Shown here one piece after another: positions 21,120 through 30,929 of a stretch of DNA of 50,000 bases; the stretch's first letter is position 1, and each line of letters begins with the position of its first letter. Origin of the DNA: Prorocentrum cordatum (Eukaryota; Sar; Dinophyceae; Prorocentrales; Prorocentraceae); NCBI GenBank assembly GCA_963575745.1, contig CAUYUJ010017627.1:580472-630471 (forward strand). The letters are read 5' to 3'. Both the position numbers and the translations under genes were made by a program. A model generated the notes under the pieces. The model saw only the letters and a program-made list of their open reading frames with translations. It ran no database searches and was not told where the DNA came from.

Positions 21120-21720
21120 GTTAGAGCGTCCAAGATGGCCCAACATGGCCCCAACAAGGTTTCTGGGAACGTAAGACGGCGTTCGAGATGGCTCCAGGTA
21201 CTTCAAGATTGTTCAAGATAGCCCCCGACGCACATCTCAGAGGTCTTAAAGCGACCCCAAGACGGTCCCAAGTGCCCTCCGAGCCCTCCAAGGACCCTCA
21301 ACGGGCCAAATTGGTTCAAACATCGCAGGGGAACCGTATGATCTGTCTTCTAGCATTTATCGCCTCCGATAGGCTCTTGGCTCTTGAGGCCTCACGAGTG
21401 CCCCAGGACGGGCCAAGAGACCCAAACGAGGGACTCAAGGAAGCCCCAACACAGTCCCAACAACGCCCCAAGAAGGCTCCAAAACACAATTTTTGAAGCT
21501 CCCAAGAGGGAGGGGTGGGATTCCCTCACCCGCCTCTCATTTGGAGTCATGGGGGCGGAGAAGACCTCAAGAAACCTCCCCAACCCCCCCAACGAGTCCC
21601 AAGAAGGTCCCAAGAGAGCCCAAAAGTTCCCCGAGAGTCCCCCAAGAGGCTCCGCGAGTCCCCCAATGGTCGTCCCAGGAAACGCTCCCAAATCGGTTGG
21701 TACATTGCACTCTTCCATGA
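21120..21720 (-). repeat. CCAAGA-type minisatellite, inverted orientation
   Basis: The words 'ccccaagacggtcccaagtg' and 'ccaagaaggtcccaagagag' are the reverse complement of the CTTGGGGGC family on the top strand elsewhere. A non-repetitive interval lies at about 21320-21360. Confidence 0.8.
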
Positions 21721-21741
21721 TCAAGGCAACTCGACGGCCGA

Positions 21742-21790
21742 CCTGCTTCTGAATGGGCTGGTGGGAATACGCGAAACGTCAAGACTTTGC
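21742..21790 (-). repeat. Short interspersed motif, inverted copy
   Basis: On the bottom strand it reads 'cgtttcgcgtattcccacc' followed by agcccattcagaag. This is a close match to the copy at 3236-3278 in the opposite orientation. Confidence 0.75.
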
Positions 21791-21984
21791 AGCAAGGGAA
21801 CCTGGCCTCGGGGTAGCGAATATCGGAGGTTGGGGGGTGCGAGCGAAGGTGGCCCCAACCGGGAAATCGGTTTCGGTTCGTGCCGTGAGTGCGGGCGAGG
21901 CGAAGGTGCCCAAGTTTTTGCACCGGAGCCATAGATTGCCAATTGGGCCGCCCCCCCACCCCCGAGCGCCGGGCGAGGCTCCCG

Positions 21985-22095
21985 GTTGTCCCGATGGTTG
22001 TGGTTGTCCCAGTGGTTGTACCGATGGTTGTCCCGATGTATGTTCCGATGGTTGGTATGTATATGTGTATGTATGTATGTATGTATATATATAAA
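21985..22095 (+). repeat. Compound repeat: GATGGTTGTCCC then (TATG)n
   Basis: Several units of 'gatggttgtccc' or close variants are followed by a TATG/TATA microsatellite. The same compound order occurs at 23100-23470. Confidence 0.9.
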
Positions 22096-22319
22096 CAAGA
22101 CTGCAGTGGCGCTTCGCGCCATGCGCCTTGGTCCTTGAAGTTTGGAATGCAGGCGGAATGGCAGAAAGGTCAAGCCGACAATTTAGCGATAACTCCTGGT
22201 TGCCTTTTCCGGCATCGCCGCTATAATGATGTTATTCGTTATCTTTCTTCCACGCTTATTGTTCCTTATGTTCGCCATACTCTGCGCATTCTCCCCATCC
22301 TCCTCAGCTCTTTTTTGCG

Positions 22320-22905
22320 GAGGCTCCTCCTTGGAGAGCCTCTAGGGGCCTCACAAAAGTTGTTTCGGGCTTTCTTAAGGCCTTTTGGAGGCCTCCTGGG
22401 CGTATTCTGGGGGCCTCCGGGGGCTTCCTCGGGCCACCGTGCCTCCAACCGCCGTCTCCCTGAACGACCGAATCACGTTTTGGAATTCTTCGGAGGGTGT
22501 CTTTGGGCCATCTTGGGCCGCCATGGGGCTCTCTGAGGGCAATCTTGGACCCGTGTTGTGCCGTTTTGGGGCTCTCTTGGACTGCTTGGAAGCCCTTTCG
22601 GATGGTTGTGGGGCGATTTGGGAGCCTCCCTGGCGGCTTCGGACGCTCGGAAGACCGCCGTCTTGGAGCGTCGGGATGCCGAAGAAGAGAACCCCAAAAT
22701 TCGCCAAAAACCCACAGAAAATCAATGATTTTTGCCTCAGAGGGGGGGCCTTCTTGGAAGTGCTCTTGGAGGCCTCTTTGGGGCCGTCCTGGAGGCCTCT
22801 TGGGCCATCTTGAGATCACGTCGGTCACTCTTGGAGCGCTCTTGTGCTGTCTTGGGGGTCTCTGGGACGTCTCCGATGACCCCCCTGATCGCCCTAAGTG
22901 TGCTG
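22320..22905 (+). repeat. CTTGGGGC-type minisatellite
   Basis: Irregular units contain 'ggcctcctgggcgtattctg' and 'cttggaggcctctttggggc'. A less repetitive interval at 22655-22740 has 'aaaatcaatgatttttgcc', an AT-rich island typical of the middle of these blocks. Confidence 0.8.
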
Positions 22906-22989
22906 GGAAGGCTTGGCAAAACGCCTTGCGATGCCCAGTGGCCTGTTCGAGGCCCGTCCGGAGGGCCCCAAAGCCCCAGGTCCCGGGAG

Positions 22990-23035
22990 TCCGGTTTTTT
23001 GGGGGGGGGGGGGCGGGTTTTCCCCCCGCCCGGGC
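22990..23035. repeat. G-run / C-run pair, short palindrome
   Basis: A G run at about 23000-23015 is followed by 'ttttccccccgcccggg', so the region could fold into a short hairpin. Confidence 0.6.
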
Positions 23036-23470
23036 TTATAAAAATATAGGAAGAGGAATATATGTATGTGTGTATGTGTGTCTATATGCTTATATGTGTT
23101 GTTGAATGTTGTCCCGATGGGGTTGTCTAGATGGTTGTCCCGATGGTTGTCCCGATGGCTTGCCGACGTGTGTGTATACGCATATATGTATGTATATAAA
23201 TGTGTGTGTACATACAGACAAATAGACACGTGTATTCAGATATAGAGAGATAGGAAGATAAGGTTTCACATATATATATATATGTATGTATACATATATC
23301 TGTATACGCAAGTAAATATAATCAGAGATGGAGGCACCCGTATGTACATGCATAATATATAGTCACCTATCTATATGTATGTATCTATGTAGTGTTTGAT
23401 TAATTTACTGGCTCATAGACACATACCTTGATATATAGACATATATATATATGTGTATGGTTGTTCTAGC
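23036..23470 (+). repeat. AT/TATG microsatellites around GATGGTTGTCCC
   Basis: TATG and TGTG words begin at 23055. Four units of 'gatggttgtccc' type lie at 23105-23160. An imperfect 'tatgtata' and 'acatatatatat' tract continues to about 23460. Confidence 0.9.
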
Positions 23471-23634
23471 AGATAATTTCGATATATAGGTCGATAGAAG
23501 ATGGGCATATGTGCGCGACACTCGGAAAGTTGAAGAAACCACCAAAGAACCCAGAGCAATCGCAAATCGACCGCCTCCCCGTTGCCCACCCTCCAACCTC
23601 CTTGTCATCCGTAGGGTGGTCCTATCGGGTATCA

Positions 23635-24165
23635 AAATGCAGTCTGGCGTAATTTGTGAGGAACTCTGGCCTCGGAAGCGCGAGCCTGGCGTTGTTTCTT
23701 ATGGATTCCGGTCTCGGGAAAGAGAGCCTAATTCAATGCATTTCGTGATCGTAAATCGTTTACAAAGGATTTGGCTTCGGGAGCGAGAATTTGGCGTAAT
23801 TGACAAGGGACCCTGGCCCTGGGAGCGCGACCTTGGAGTACTTGATTCGGGATTCCGCGTTCGGGAGCGCGAACGTGGTATCATTTATCAGAGATTCTGG
23901 CCTTGGGAGCGCGAGCCTGGCGTAATTCACACAGGAATCGGACTTCCGGAGCGTGAGTTTGGAGGAATGTGCGATGGATTCTGGCTTCTGGAGCGCAAGC
24001 CTGATGCAATGCAGAATTGACACTGACATCAAGAACGGGAATCGAGTGCAATTTACATGGGAACGTGGCCGTGGGGGCGCGAATCTAGCGTAAATTACGA
24101 CAGAATTTGGCGTCGGGAGCGCGAATCTGGTGTAGCTTATAAGGAAATATAGCCCCGTGGGCGTG
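23635..24165 (+). repeat. 45-bp minisatellite, about twelve units
   Basis: The units have 'gagcgcgagcctggcgtaat', then a variable word, then 'ggattctggccttggg'. Units are diverged but keep a 45-bp register, so one frame stays open and shows a 15-residue period with 'WPWEREPGVI', 'RVRERERGII' and 'LPEREFGGM'. The same unit is found at 13565-13727. I regard the peptide as an artefact. Confidence 0.85.
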
Positions 24166-24620
24166 AAACTCATCTAAGTATCCCAGGACCCCCGGGAATT
24201 CTGAGAACCTTGGGAGGCCTTGGTGGTCAGGGTGGTTTTTGGTTTCCCCCCCCATCGCGCGTTCAGCAACAATTTACAGTAGGAAACAAGCAGTAGAAGA
24301 GTACGATTGGAAAATTATGATTGGCACTTGTTGCTGAAACCCGATCCTCGCAGCCTGGTAGTTAGCCACGCAAGTGGGCTGGCGGACTTCTCGCGTAACC
24401 GAGTCTGCTCTCGTCCCGTTCGCCCCCACCCCTCAGATCAGGGCGTCACAACAGCAAAACACGTGGCGGGCGGTCTTGTCCTGGCTCGCCCCCACACCGC
24501 CTGTACTCAAAATTTCCGGAGGTCCGCGCGGACCGCTGAAAGTGCATGTTCAGTCCGTCTTCTCTTCCTTTGCATTCTTCCCCGTCCGCCTCAAGTCAAA
24601 CACCTTTTTCTTTTTCTCCC

Positions 24621-25144
24621 CAGAGGCGGGAGCGGCGTTCTGTGGCGGCATCCGCCCGGGGCCCCGCGAATGCTCGGTGGCGCAGCGCGCCTGGAGGCAG
24701 TGGGAGAACCCAGGCCCGCTGCAGGGCAAACGTCTCTTGGCTGTGTCGTCAAATCTTGGCGCTGGGAGAGGCGGGGTCAAGGGGGCTTCCAGGGAGAGCA
24801 TGGGGTGGATGGAGGGACTCCAGAGGGAGAGGGGCTCGAGGGTACTGCCGACGTGGGCATGAGGGAGAGAGGCGGTCAAATATTCTACCGATGGGGGGGG
24901 GGCTCTTTCGCCCCGCGGGGCCGAGGTCCGCGCAGGGGGGGGAAGGCCTCCAGGGGTGCCCCTTTGCGGCGGCAGGGGCGCGGAGGCTCCCCCCCAAATC
25001 TTCAGGATCATCGCCCCTTTGTTGCGACATTTCCTGGCGTGCTGTAAGTCTAGGCTCCTCCTCGGCAAACATCCTTACTTTCCAGTCACCGCCCAGGTGG
25101 GGGATCTGGTAGAGGGGGCGCCGCGCCGGCAATTGACGCTGGAG
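24621..25144 (+). other. Possible leader exons upstream of bL9
   Basis: Two candidates have good splice signals. At 24603-24623 a pyrimidine tract ends in 'tttttctccccag', which would begin an exon whose alternative frames are rich in Arg, Ser and Ala, as in transit peptides. At 25077-25085 'actttccag' begins a segment that ends at 25144 before 'gtaaga'. In the frame from 25088 it reads 'TAQVGDLVEGAPRRQLTLE' and ends on a complete codon. The bL9 exon also begins on a complete codon if its acceptor is at 27418, so the phase fits. No transcript is available to prove either exon. Confidence 0.3.
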
Positions 25145-25219
25145 GTAAGAGGATTTGGGAATGGGCCAGGGGGCTCGGGGGCGATTGGTGCCGACAGCGT
25201 GGAGGGCAATGCGGAGGCG

Positions 25220-25500
25220 AAGGAGCAGGCAGGAGGAGGAGGCAGGAGGAGAAGGCAGGAGGAGAAGGAGGAGGGGGACGTGAGAAGGACCAGAAACGGG
25301 AGGATGACCTGAGGGCTAGGACGAGGACGTCCACGAGAAGAGGACGACGAGGATGAGAAGGACGAACACGAGGCTGAAGTAGGAGGAAGGCGGAAACAAA
25401 ATAGTGATCAGGGAGGAGGTTGGATGGAAGCCTCAACGCCAGAGAATGGGAAGCAGAAGGAGGAGGAGGAGGGACAGGAGGAGAAAGGGAGGATGAGGAG
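25220..25500 (+). repeat. AGG/GGA purine-rich tract
   Basis: Purine-rich sequence made of gga, agg and gag triplets, denser at 25224-25280 and 25440-25500. Confidence 0.85.
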
Positions 25501-25944
25501 ATGTCGGGGCTGGAGCGAGATCAGGAGCGCAGGACGGAGGCGGTGAGAAGAGGGGGAGGGGGATGATACATTACAGCGTGTACGGGTCATGGCTCGGAGA
25601 TGGGGAGCGAGCACGATTGTAGATTCCGTAGTGGTACATGGAGGCGGTGCCAAGCAGGCCAGCGGCGGCCGTTGCAGCTCGCTCGCGCTTTGTCGCCGCA
25701 AGTTCCCCCGCTCGCCTGTCGAGCTTTGCTGCGAGCTTTGCGAGGAGGTCCATGGCATCCTCCATGGCCATTTACAGGCGTTCGTTGACCGTCGGCGGCA
25801 CGACCTCCTTGAGAGTCGGCAGCTTCGAGGTGAGATCTTTGTTCGGCCTGAGGCTTGGCGCGAGCGCTGGCCTTCCGACCGACTTCTGGTCCAGCAGGCC
25901 TTGGTGCATACAGCTTAGCAACTCGAGGCGACGGCTACACTCTA

Positions 25945-26100
25945 AGGGTGTCCACCGTTCGGTCGGTTCGGCTGCTTCGCAGTCAGATGAATTTGGTCGA
26001 TTCGATTTGGCTGGTTGCTGCGCCGCCACGTCCTTCTAGGATCCCATTTGGTCGTCTTCGTGTTTCGCTATTAGTTCGGTAGTTGGTCACCATGGACGTC
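25945..26100 (+). repeat. CGGTCGGTTCGG dispersed repeat, copy 1
   Basis: It begins 'gggtgtccaccgttcggtcg', continues 'gttcggctgcttcgcagtc' and ends at 'caccatggacgtc'. Related copies lie at 26606-26780 and 40905-41085. Confidence 0.7.
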
Positions 26101-26605
26101 TATGCACTTGCAGTGGCCAGCCTGCATCGCCTGCTTGTTATGCTACACCCTGTCATGGCACTTCCGCAGGCTCGCGGCAGGTCCACACCACTGTGGCCGC
26201 AGAAGAAAGTGTCAGGACGAACACCTATGATCGTATGATCTTGCGCGGTAGGGCCTACTTCTTCAGCTAAGAGTTCGCGGCTCTGCCGGACTAGGCGAGG
26301 TCGTAGCGTTCGATGTGCGTCGGGAGGCCTGCAACCAGGGGGTCCTCGAGGTCGAACGGTGCCGACACGAGAGCCATGACCAGGGCGTCCAAGTGTGTAG
26401 CCGGACCTCGCGTCCTACAGTCCGGTCATGGTGTCGGTCGCTGTTGGTGGGAGTGGATCCGCCAGCCCGATGGCCAGATCATCTATTCTGCGCAGGTAGC
26501 CCTTGGCGGGGAGCGTCATGGAGATGAGGGCCTTTGCGCAGGGCCCCCCCGTGTAGCGACGCCCCCCATCATAGCCAGGAGGCAATGTCAACAGCCCGAT
26601 TGCAC
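26101..26605. other. Gene-free stretch
   Basis: Nothing is recognised. It separates two copies of a dispersed repeat and may be intron if the leader exons upstream of bL9 are real. Confidence 0.45.
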
Positions 26606-26780
26606 GGGTGTCCGTAATTCGGTCGGTGCGGCTGCGACGCGGTTTGTTCGGTTTGATTGGTGGTTTTACTGCCACGTCATTGCGCCCTTTGGGCTGTTTG
26701 CGGCCGTTCGGTTTCGGCAAGTTTCGGTTTCAGTGTCGAATGGGTTGGTTTTAGTTTTGTTGTCGCCGTGGACCTCCGTG
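26606..26780 (+). repeat. CGGTCGGTTCGG dispersed repeat, copy 2
   Basis: It begins 'gggtgtccgtaattcggtcg', passes through 'gtttgttcggtttgattgg' and ends 'gttgtcgccgtggacctcc'. Confidence 0.7.
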
Positions 26781-27418
26781 GGAGGGGCCAGGCCCACCTT
26801 GGAGCCATCTTGGGGACCAGCTCGGCACATTTGGCGGCGCCCTACTGGAGGCCTACTCGTGCCGCAGGGCCGCATTTTCATGCAATGGTGGATCATTGGA
26901 GGTGCTGCCGATTGTCCTGGAGGCATTTCAGAAGTTCGAAGCCCCACCTCATCAAACGAGAACTTGGATTCCGAGGGAGGGGAAACAGGGGGAGGTGGAC
27001 GACATCTCACGCGCTTTGGCACCCATGGCAAGCGGGCGTCGACGGATACAAGGAGGCGGCGGAGAAGAGGGGGGTAACGAGATGGCAGAGGAGTAGTTGC
27101 AGGAGGAGGGGGGGGAAAAGAAGAAGGAGGCGGGTGGGTTGGTTTCCTCGGAGGTCGAGATTCATTGAGGATTCATGGCCCGGCGTGTGCCTTCGAGGTC
27201 AATGTCTGTTTCAGGAGGCCAGGTGTCGAGGATATGGGCTTCAATCTACTGAAAGAGACCAGCTATCGTGATCCACCTCGGAGGGAGAAAGCAATCAGAG
27301 GACGGGGGGGACGGAGGAGGAGGAAGCATGTGGATCTGTATAGCTGCTCGATTCGTCCTATAGTTGCATCCCCGTGTTCGCCGTCCTGGCTCTGACCCCC
27401 CCGTGAGGCCCTGGCGAG
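26781..27418. other. Probable intron or 5' flank of bL9
   Basis: It contains a purine-rich patch (27050-27140) and a candidate acceptor 'tgtctgtttcag' at 27202-27213. That acceptor could begin an alternative upstream exon, but the downstream frame becomes Arg-rich and ends in a stop at about 27393. Confidence 0.35.
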
Positions 27419-27952
27419 GGTCCCCCCGGGGACGAGATTTACGTGGAGACGAAGGGGGTGATTGACGTGCTCCTCATCAAGGATCATGAGAAGCTCGGCC
27501 CAGCGGGACAGGTCGTGACAGTCAAGCGAGGACGATTCCGGAATTGGTTGTTGCCGCGTGGCTACGCTGTCCGCCGAGACCCCGAGTTGGAGAACCAGTA
27601 TGTTGCCAAGATCGAGGAGAACAAGGAGGTTCAGCGACAGGAAAACGCAAAGACGTTGGAGACGAAGAAGCAACTCGAGGGGCTCGGGAAGCTCACCATC
27701 CCAAAGAGGATCAAAGAGGGTACGGATGGCGAGATATACGGTTCCCTCACGCCAACAAACGTCGGCGAGTTGCTGACCCAGATGAGCGGCATCCCGGTCA
27801 GGATCAGCAGCATCGAGGTTCCAAAGATTGAAGCCATTGGGACGTACACCGTGACCGTTCAGCTTTCGGCGCAGACCAAGGCCCTCATAACGGTCGACAT
27901 CGTGCCGGAAGGACGTGGGGGCAACAGCGTACCACCCCCCTTCGGTTCGTGA
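27419..27952 (+). CDS. Organellar ribosomal protein bL9, main exon
   Basis: This exon encodes a complete bL9, a protein that binds 23S rRNA in the large subunit of bacterial-type ribosomes. The N-terminal RNA-binding domain has 'VIDVLLIKDHEKLGPAGQVV' and the family-typical 'RNWLLPRGYAVR' at about residues 40-51 of the exon product. A charged connecting helix follows, around 'AKIEENKEVQRQENAKTLE'. The C-terminal domain has 'DGEIYGSLTPTNVGELL' and 'IGTYTVTVQL' and ends in a short tail, 'GRGGNSVPPPFGS', before TGA. There is no ATG: the frame is open upstream only to a stop at 27404, so translation must begin in an earlier exon, probably supplying a plastid or mitochondrial targeting peptide. I place the acceptor after gcgag at 27418; gacgag at 27436 is an alternative. 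Codon use is regular and no frameshift is seen. It is the only gene in the window assigned to a host family with certainty. Confidence 0.92.
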   Translation, partial: GPPGDEIYVETKGVIDVLLIKDHEKLGPAGQVVTVKRGRFRNWLLPRGYAVRRDPELENQYVAKIEENKEVQRQENAKTLETKKQLEGLGKLTIPKRIKEGTDGEIYGSLTPTNVGELLTQMSGIPVRISSIEVPKIEAIGTYTVTVQLSAQTKALITVDIVPEGRGGNSVPPPFGS

Positions 27953-28480
27953 TGCTGGAGGGAGGATGAGCAGCTTTCGCGGGGAGGAGGACATTGATTA
28001 GGGAGGTCGTTCGCGGGAGGATTTGTTTTGTCTCCGTCGTCAGAGTCAGGATTGTCTCGGTTCCTCCTTCTTTCTGATTTGTTTTTCCCGATGGTAAGGC
28101 GACGGCGTTGGAGGTGGAGAGTAGGAGCCGGCCTGGCCTGAGCGTGTGGAGCGCAATTGAGCAGGGACGCTGCGCCTTGTGCAGGACAAGAAAAAATGTC
28201 CTCTCTTCTGCCTTTTTCAGTCCATCCTCTTCACTTCTCCTCTTGGGCAAGATATATCGACATCCGGCCGAGCTCCCGTTCTTGATTGCCGAAGCGCTAC
28301 GCTTGTATAGCGCAGACATGGTTTTTAACAAAATAGGCAAGGTTTCGCAGCGTGCAAGCATACATACATGTTGCGCAGGGGGCCCAAGCTGATGCTGATA
28401 ATGGCGTCGCCGACGATCAAGCATGATCGACGTGAGGTCCCATCATATTCCAATGCCCCATCGCACCATGATGTGACGTG
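27953..28480. other. bL9 3' flank, nothing recognised
   Basis: No AATAAA-like signal is obvious directly after the stop. No gene is seen. Confidence 0.5.
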
Positions 28481-28487
28481 ATGATCC

Positions 28488-28868
28488 GTGTTGTTGCGGC
28501 TCTCATCGAGGCGTCACGCTCCTGAGGATGCCCCGTGCCCGCCGCAGCGCTGCAGCGGCGCACCGCCCACTGCCCGCTGCCGCCACGAGGCCCGTGCGAC
28601 GGAAGAGGAGAGCAGGTTGCGGCATGTCCTCGGGAGGATTGGGTGCGAGGAGGTTCGAGGATGCCTGATCTGCCCCTGGAAGTCCGCCTCGGGCTCCGAA
28701 TCTGCCAAGCATCGATCTGAAATGTACAACTGCGCAGTACGGACCCAGGAAGAGGGTCGGGGGATCGATTTTGAGCGGTGTTGGGGGTTCGCGCTGGCAG
28801 GCCCGCGCAACCGACGTGTTTGCAAATTGTGCTTGGAGGTGCGATGGGGGGGGAGAATGAGGAGCTAG
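28488..28868 (+). CDS. Coding-like fragment with Cys motif, unknown
   Basis: The frame at 28488 has an uninformative start but a protein-like second half: 'EEVRGCLICPWKSAS', 'SEMYNCAVRTQEEGRG' and 'RVCKLCLEVRWGG'. It holds two C-x2-C pairs. A related arrangement is found on the bottom strand near 32670-32790 ('RRVEMYNC' ... 'STCGLCLLALE'). It could be part of the N-terminal region of the non-LTR element that follows. I do not know the family. Confidence 0.3.
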   Translation: MLLRLSSRRHAPEDAPCPPQRCSGAPPTARCRHEARATEEESRLRHVLGRIGCEEVRGCLICPWKSASGSESAKHRSEMYNCAVRTQEEGRGIDFERCWGFALAGPRNRRVCKLCLEVRWGGRMRS

Positions 28869-29021
28869 GAGGGGGAGGTGGACGAGAAGCTTCGACGGTT
28901 AGGGAGAAACGCCTGGAGGATGAGGAGGGGCGGTGAGTAAAGAGGAGCAGTGACGAGCGGCAATGCGGGGCGCAGCGAAGAAGAGGAGCAGGAGGACGAG
29001 GTGGAAACGGAATGAGAACCT

Positions 29022-29165
29022 GTGAATGGTAGCACGAACCAGCAGCACACAGCGTCAAGCAGCAGCGCACTTCACCAAGCAGCAGCAGGAAATTCCGAGC
29101 AGCATCAAGCAGCCGCGAACGGCGGCATTCGACAGCATCAGCAACAAGGGTTCGAACAACAGCGC
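29022..29165 (+). repeat. Imperfect CAG/AGC repeat
   Basis: The words 'agcagcagcac' and 'aagcagcagcagg' recur through the segment. It is low complexity. Confidence 0.75.
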
Positions 29166-30102
29166 GTCTCGTTGTGCTCTAAATTCGGTTGCATCGTTAT
29201 GTACGTCCTACGCTGCAGCTCATTGCGGGTCGTGAGCGCCCTTCGTTGTTCTTAGCATTAGTATGTTCTTTCTCGTCTCCCTCTCTCTCTCTCTCCCTCC
29301 TCTCTCGTCCTGGCCTTTTTTGTGTCGAGCCGACCTTCAGGGGGCCCATCTCGGCATGGCGGCAGACGATTGCCCATCGACATCTTCACGATCGAGAGGG
29401 TCCCTTCACCGGTGCCTGCAAGAGGCTGACCCCTCAGGGTACCATTCGTTGCAAAGCATTCGGATTCACTGTGTGCAGTTTGCTGCAGCCTCGCGGGCGC
29501 TAGGAGGTCGCCACCTTTGCCCGTCACTTCGTTGTGCAGATTCTCATCGGCACGCGTCTGCTCTCCCTGCTGAGCCTGTACGGAAGCAGGTGCGGGTGGA
29601 AAATCACGATTGCATGCATTTTGGGTACGGCATGGGGCGTCCACTAACAGAGCGGCTTGAGTCACCATCTGGTTCCGATGGCGCGACCCTGGGAGCAAGG
29701 ATGTACAACGTTTTTCCTGGCCTTGTGGCTGCACAGGGCCGTGCTGGTCTTGTCCGCGGTGTGACAGGTTCGGCCGACCTCATTGACATTGCCCTGTACT
29801 TCCACCTCCTGGACCTCGAGGCACCCAGGCGACGCGGCGGCGTGCGGTGGACGTTCTTCTCGGGTGGTTGGGTACACCGTTGGACGCGGCACCCGAGAAG
29901 TCGGCCCCGATTGTCTTCACGGATCTGAGCGGCCCGTCCGCCACTGACTAGACCACCTATTGAGAGAGATTCTGCACCGTTTGTTTTTGGGCTGCGCCAC
30001 TACATCTAGTGAGATCGCGCCTGCGTGTAAGGGTGAGAAGAGCTTGAACCCGATAGGCCAGCACGTGGTGCCGTTGGGCGTCCTGCTCCGCGTTTCGGAG
30101 CA

Positions 30103-30300
30103 GTGATGACCAAGGCGGCCCGTGCCTTCCAGCTCTTTCCTCGTAAAGGGGTGCCGCGGGATCATTCCCCCGTGATGATAGAGATAGACGTTGGCGTTCC
30201 GAGTTTGCACTCCCAGTCGGCTGCCACGGCCTGGCAAATCGATGCGAGCGAGAATGGGCTCCAGATGCCATGCCCGAGGGGAGTTTTAATTCAAGAGGTT
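30103..30300 (+). pseudogene. LINE endonuclease C-terminal trace
   Basis: The frame from 30103 contains 'GVPRDHSPVMIEIDV' at about 30148-30192. The core D-H-x-P-V followed by hydrophobic residues is the final catalytic motif of APE-type endonucleases, usually S-D-H. The upstream catalytic residues are not visible in this frame, so the domain is broken. Confidence 0.5.
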
Positions 30301-30929
30301 AGCACCGCCCTGGCTGCCAGGGCCCCCCAATACTTCGGCAATCTTGAGGCCGACACGGCCGATGCTGGCGCGACTCCTTCCTGTCCAGTGTGGTGCCCAC
30401 TGCCAGGAAGCATGTTTGGGAGGCTCGCAGGGTGCCTGGTGGGGAGCTCTGCCATCACAGATTTGTCGCGAGCCGCCACGTGCGTTGCTGTGCCCGCCTG
30501 CGCGACATGAGCGACCCTCGCGTACACTTCGACTCCCAGAGTCGCTTACACGAACCGCATCCGTTGGGAGGTCCGCAGGCGGTCGCGTTCGTTGAGCAGA
30601 ACGTGGACGGAGGGCCTTCATGGAGGTTGGCGCAGGCGCGTTCTTGCCAGCGCGCAGCATTTCAGCCGACGGCTCGTGGGCGCAGCCTTGGGCCCCGAAC
30701 GTCGTAATTATGCAGCAGTTCGTCGACGCGGTGCCCCGGCCTGAGAGCTCGCCCAGTCCTTCGGAACTTCTGGCGAAGAGGGCTGGCTCTCGGCCACGCG
30801 CGTGAGCATGTTCTGTTTTCCTGAGCGCGCGGCCCAGCTGGGCCCCGCGGGAGACGGGGGCGGGGGGCGCGGGGTTCGCCGGAAGAGCTGGGGGAGAGGG
30901 ACTTGCGCAAAGCTTCGCGGGTGCTGCGC

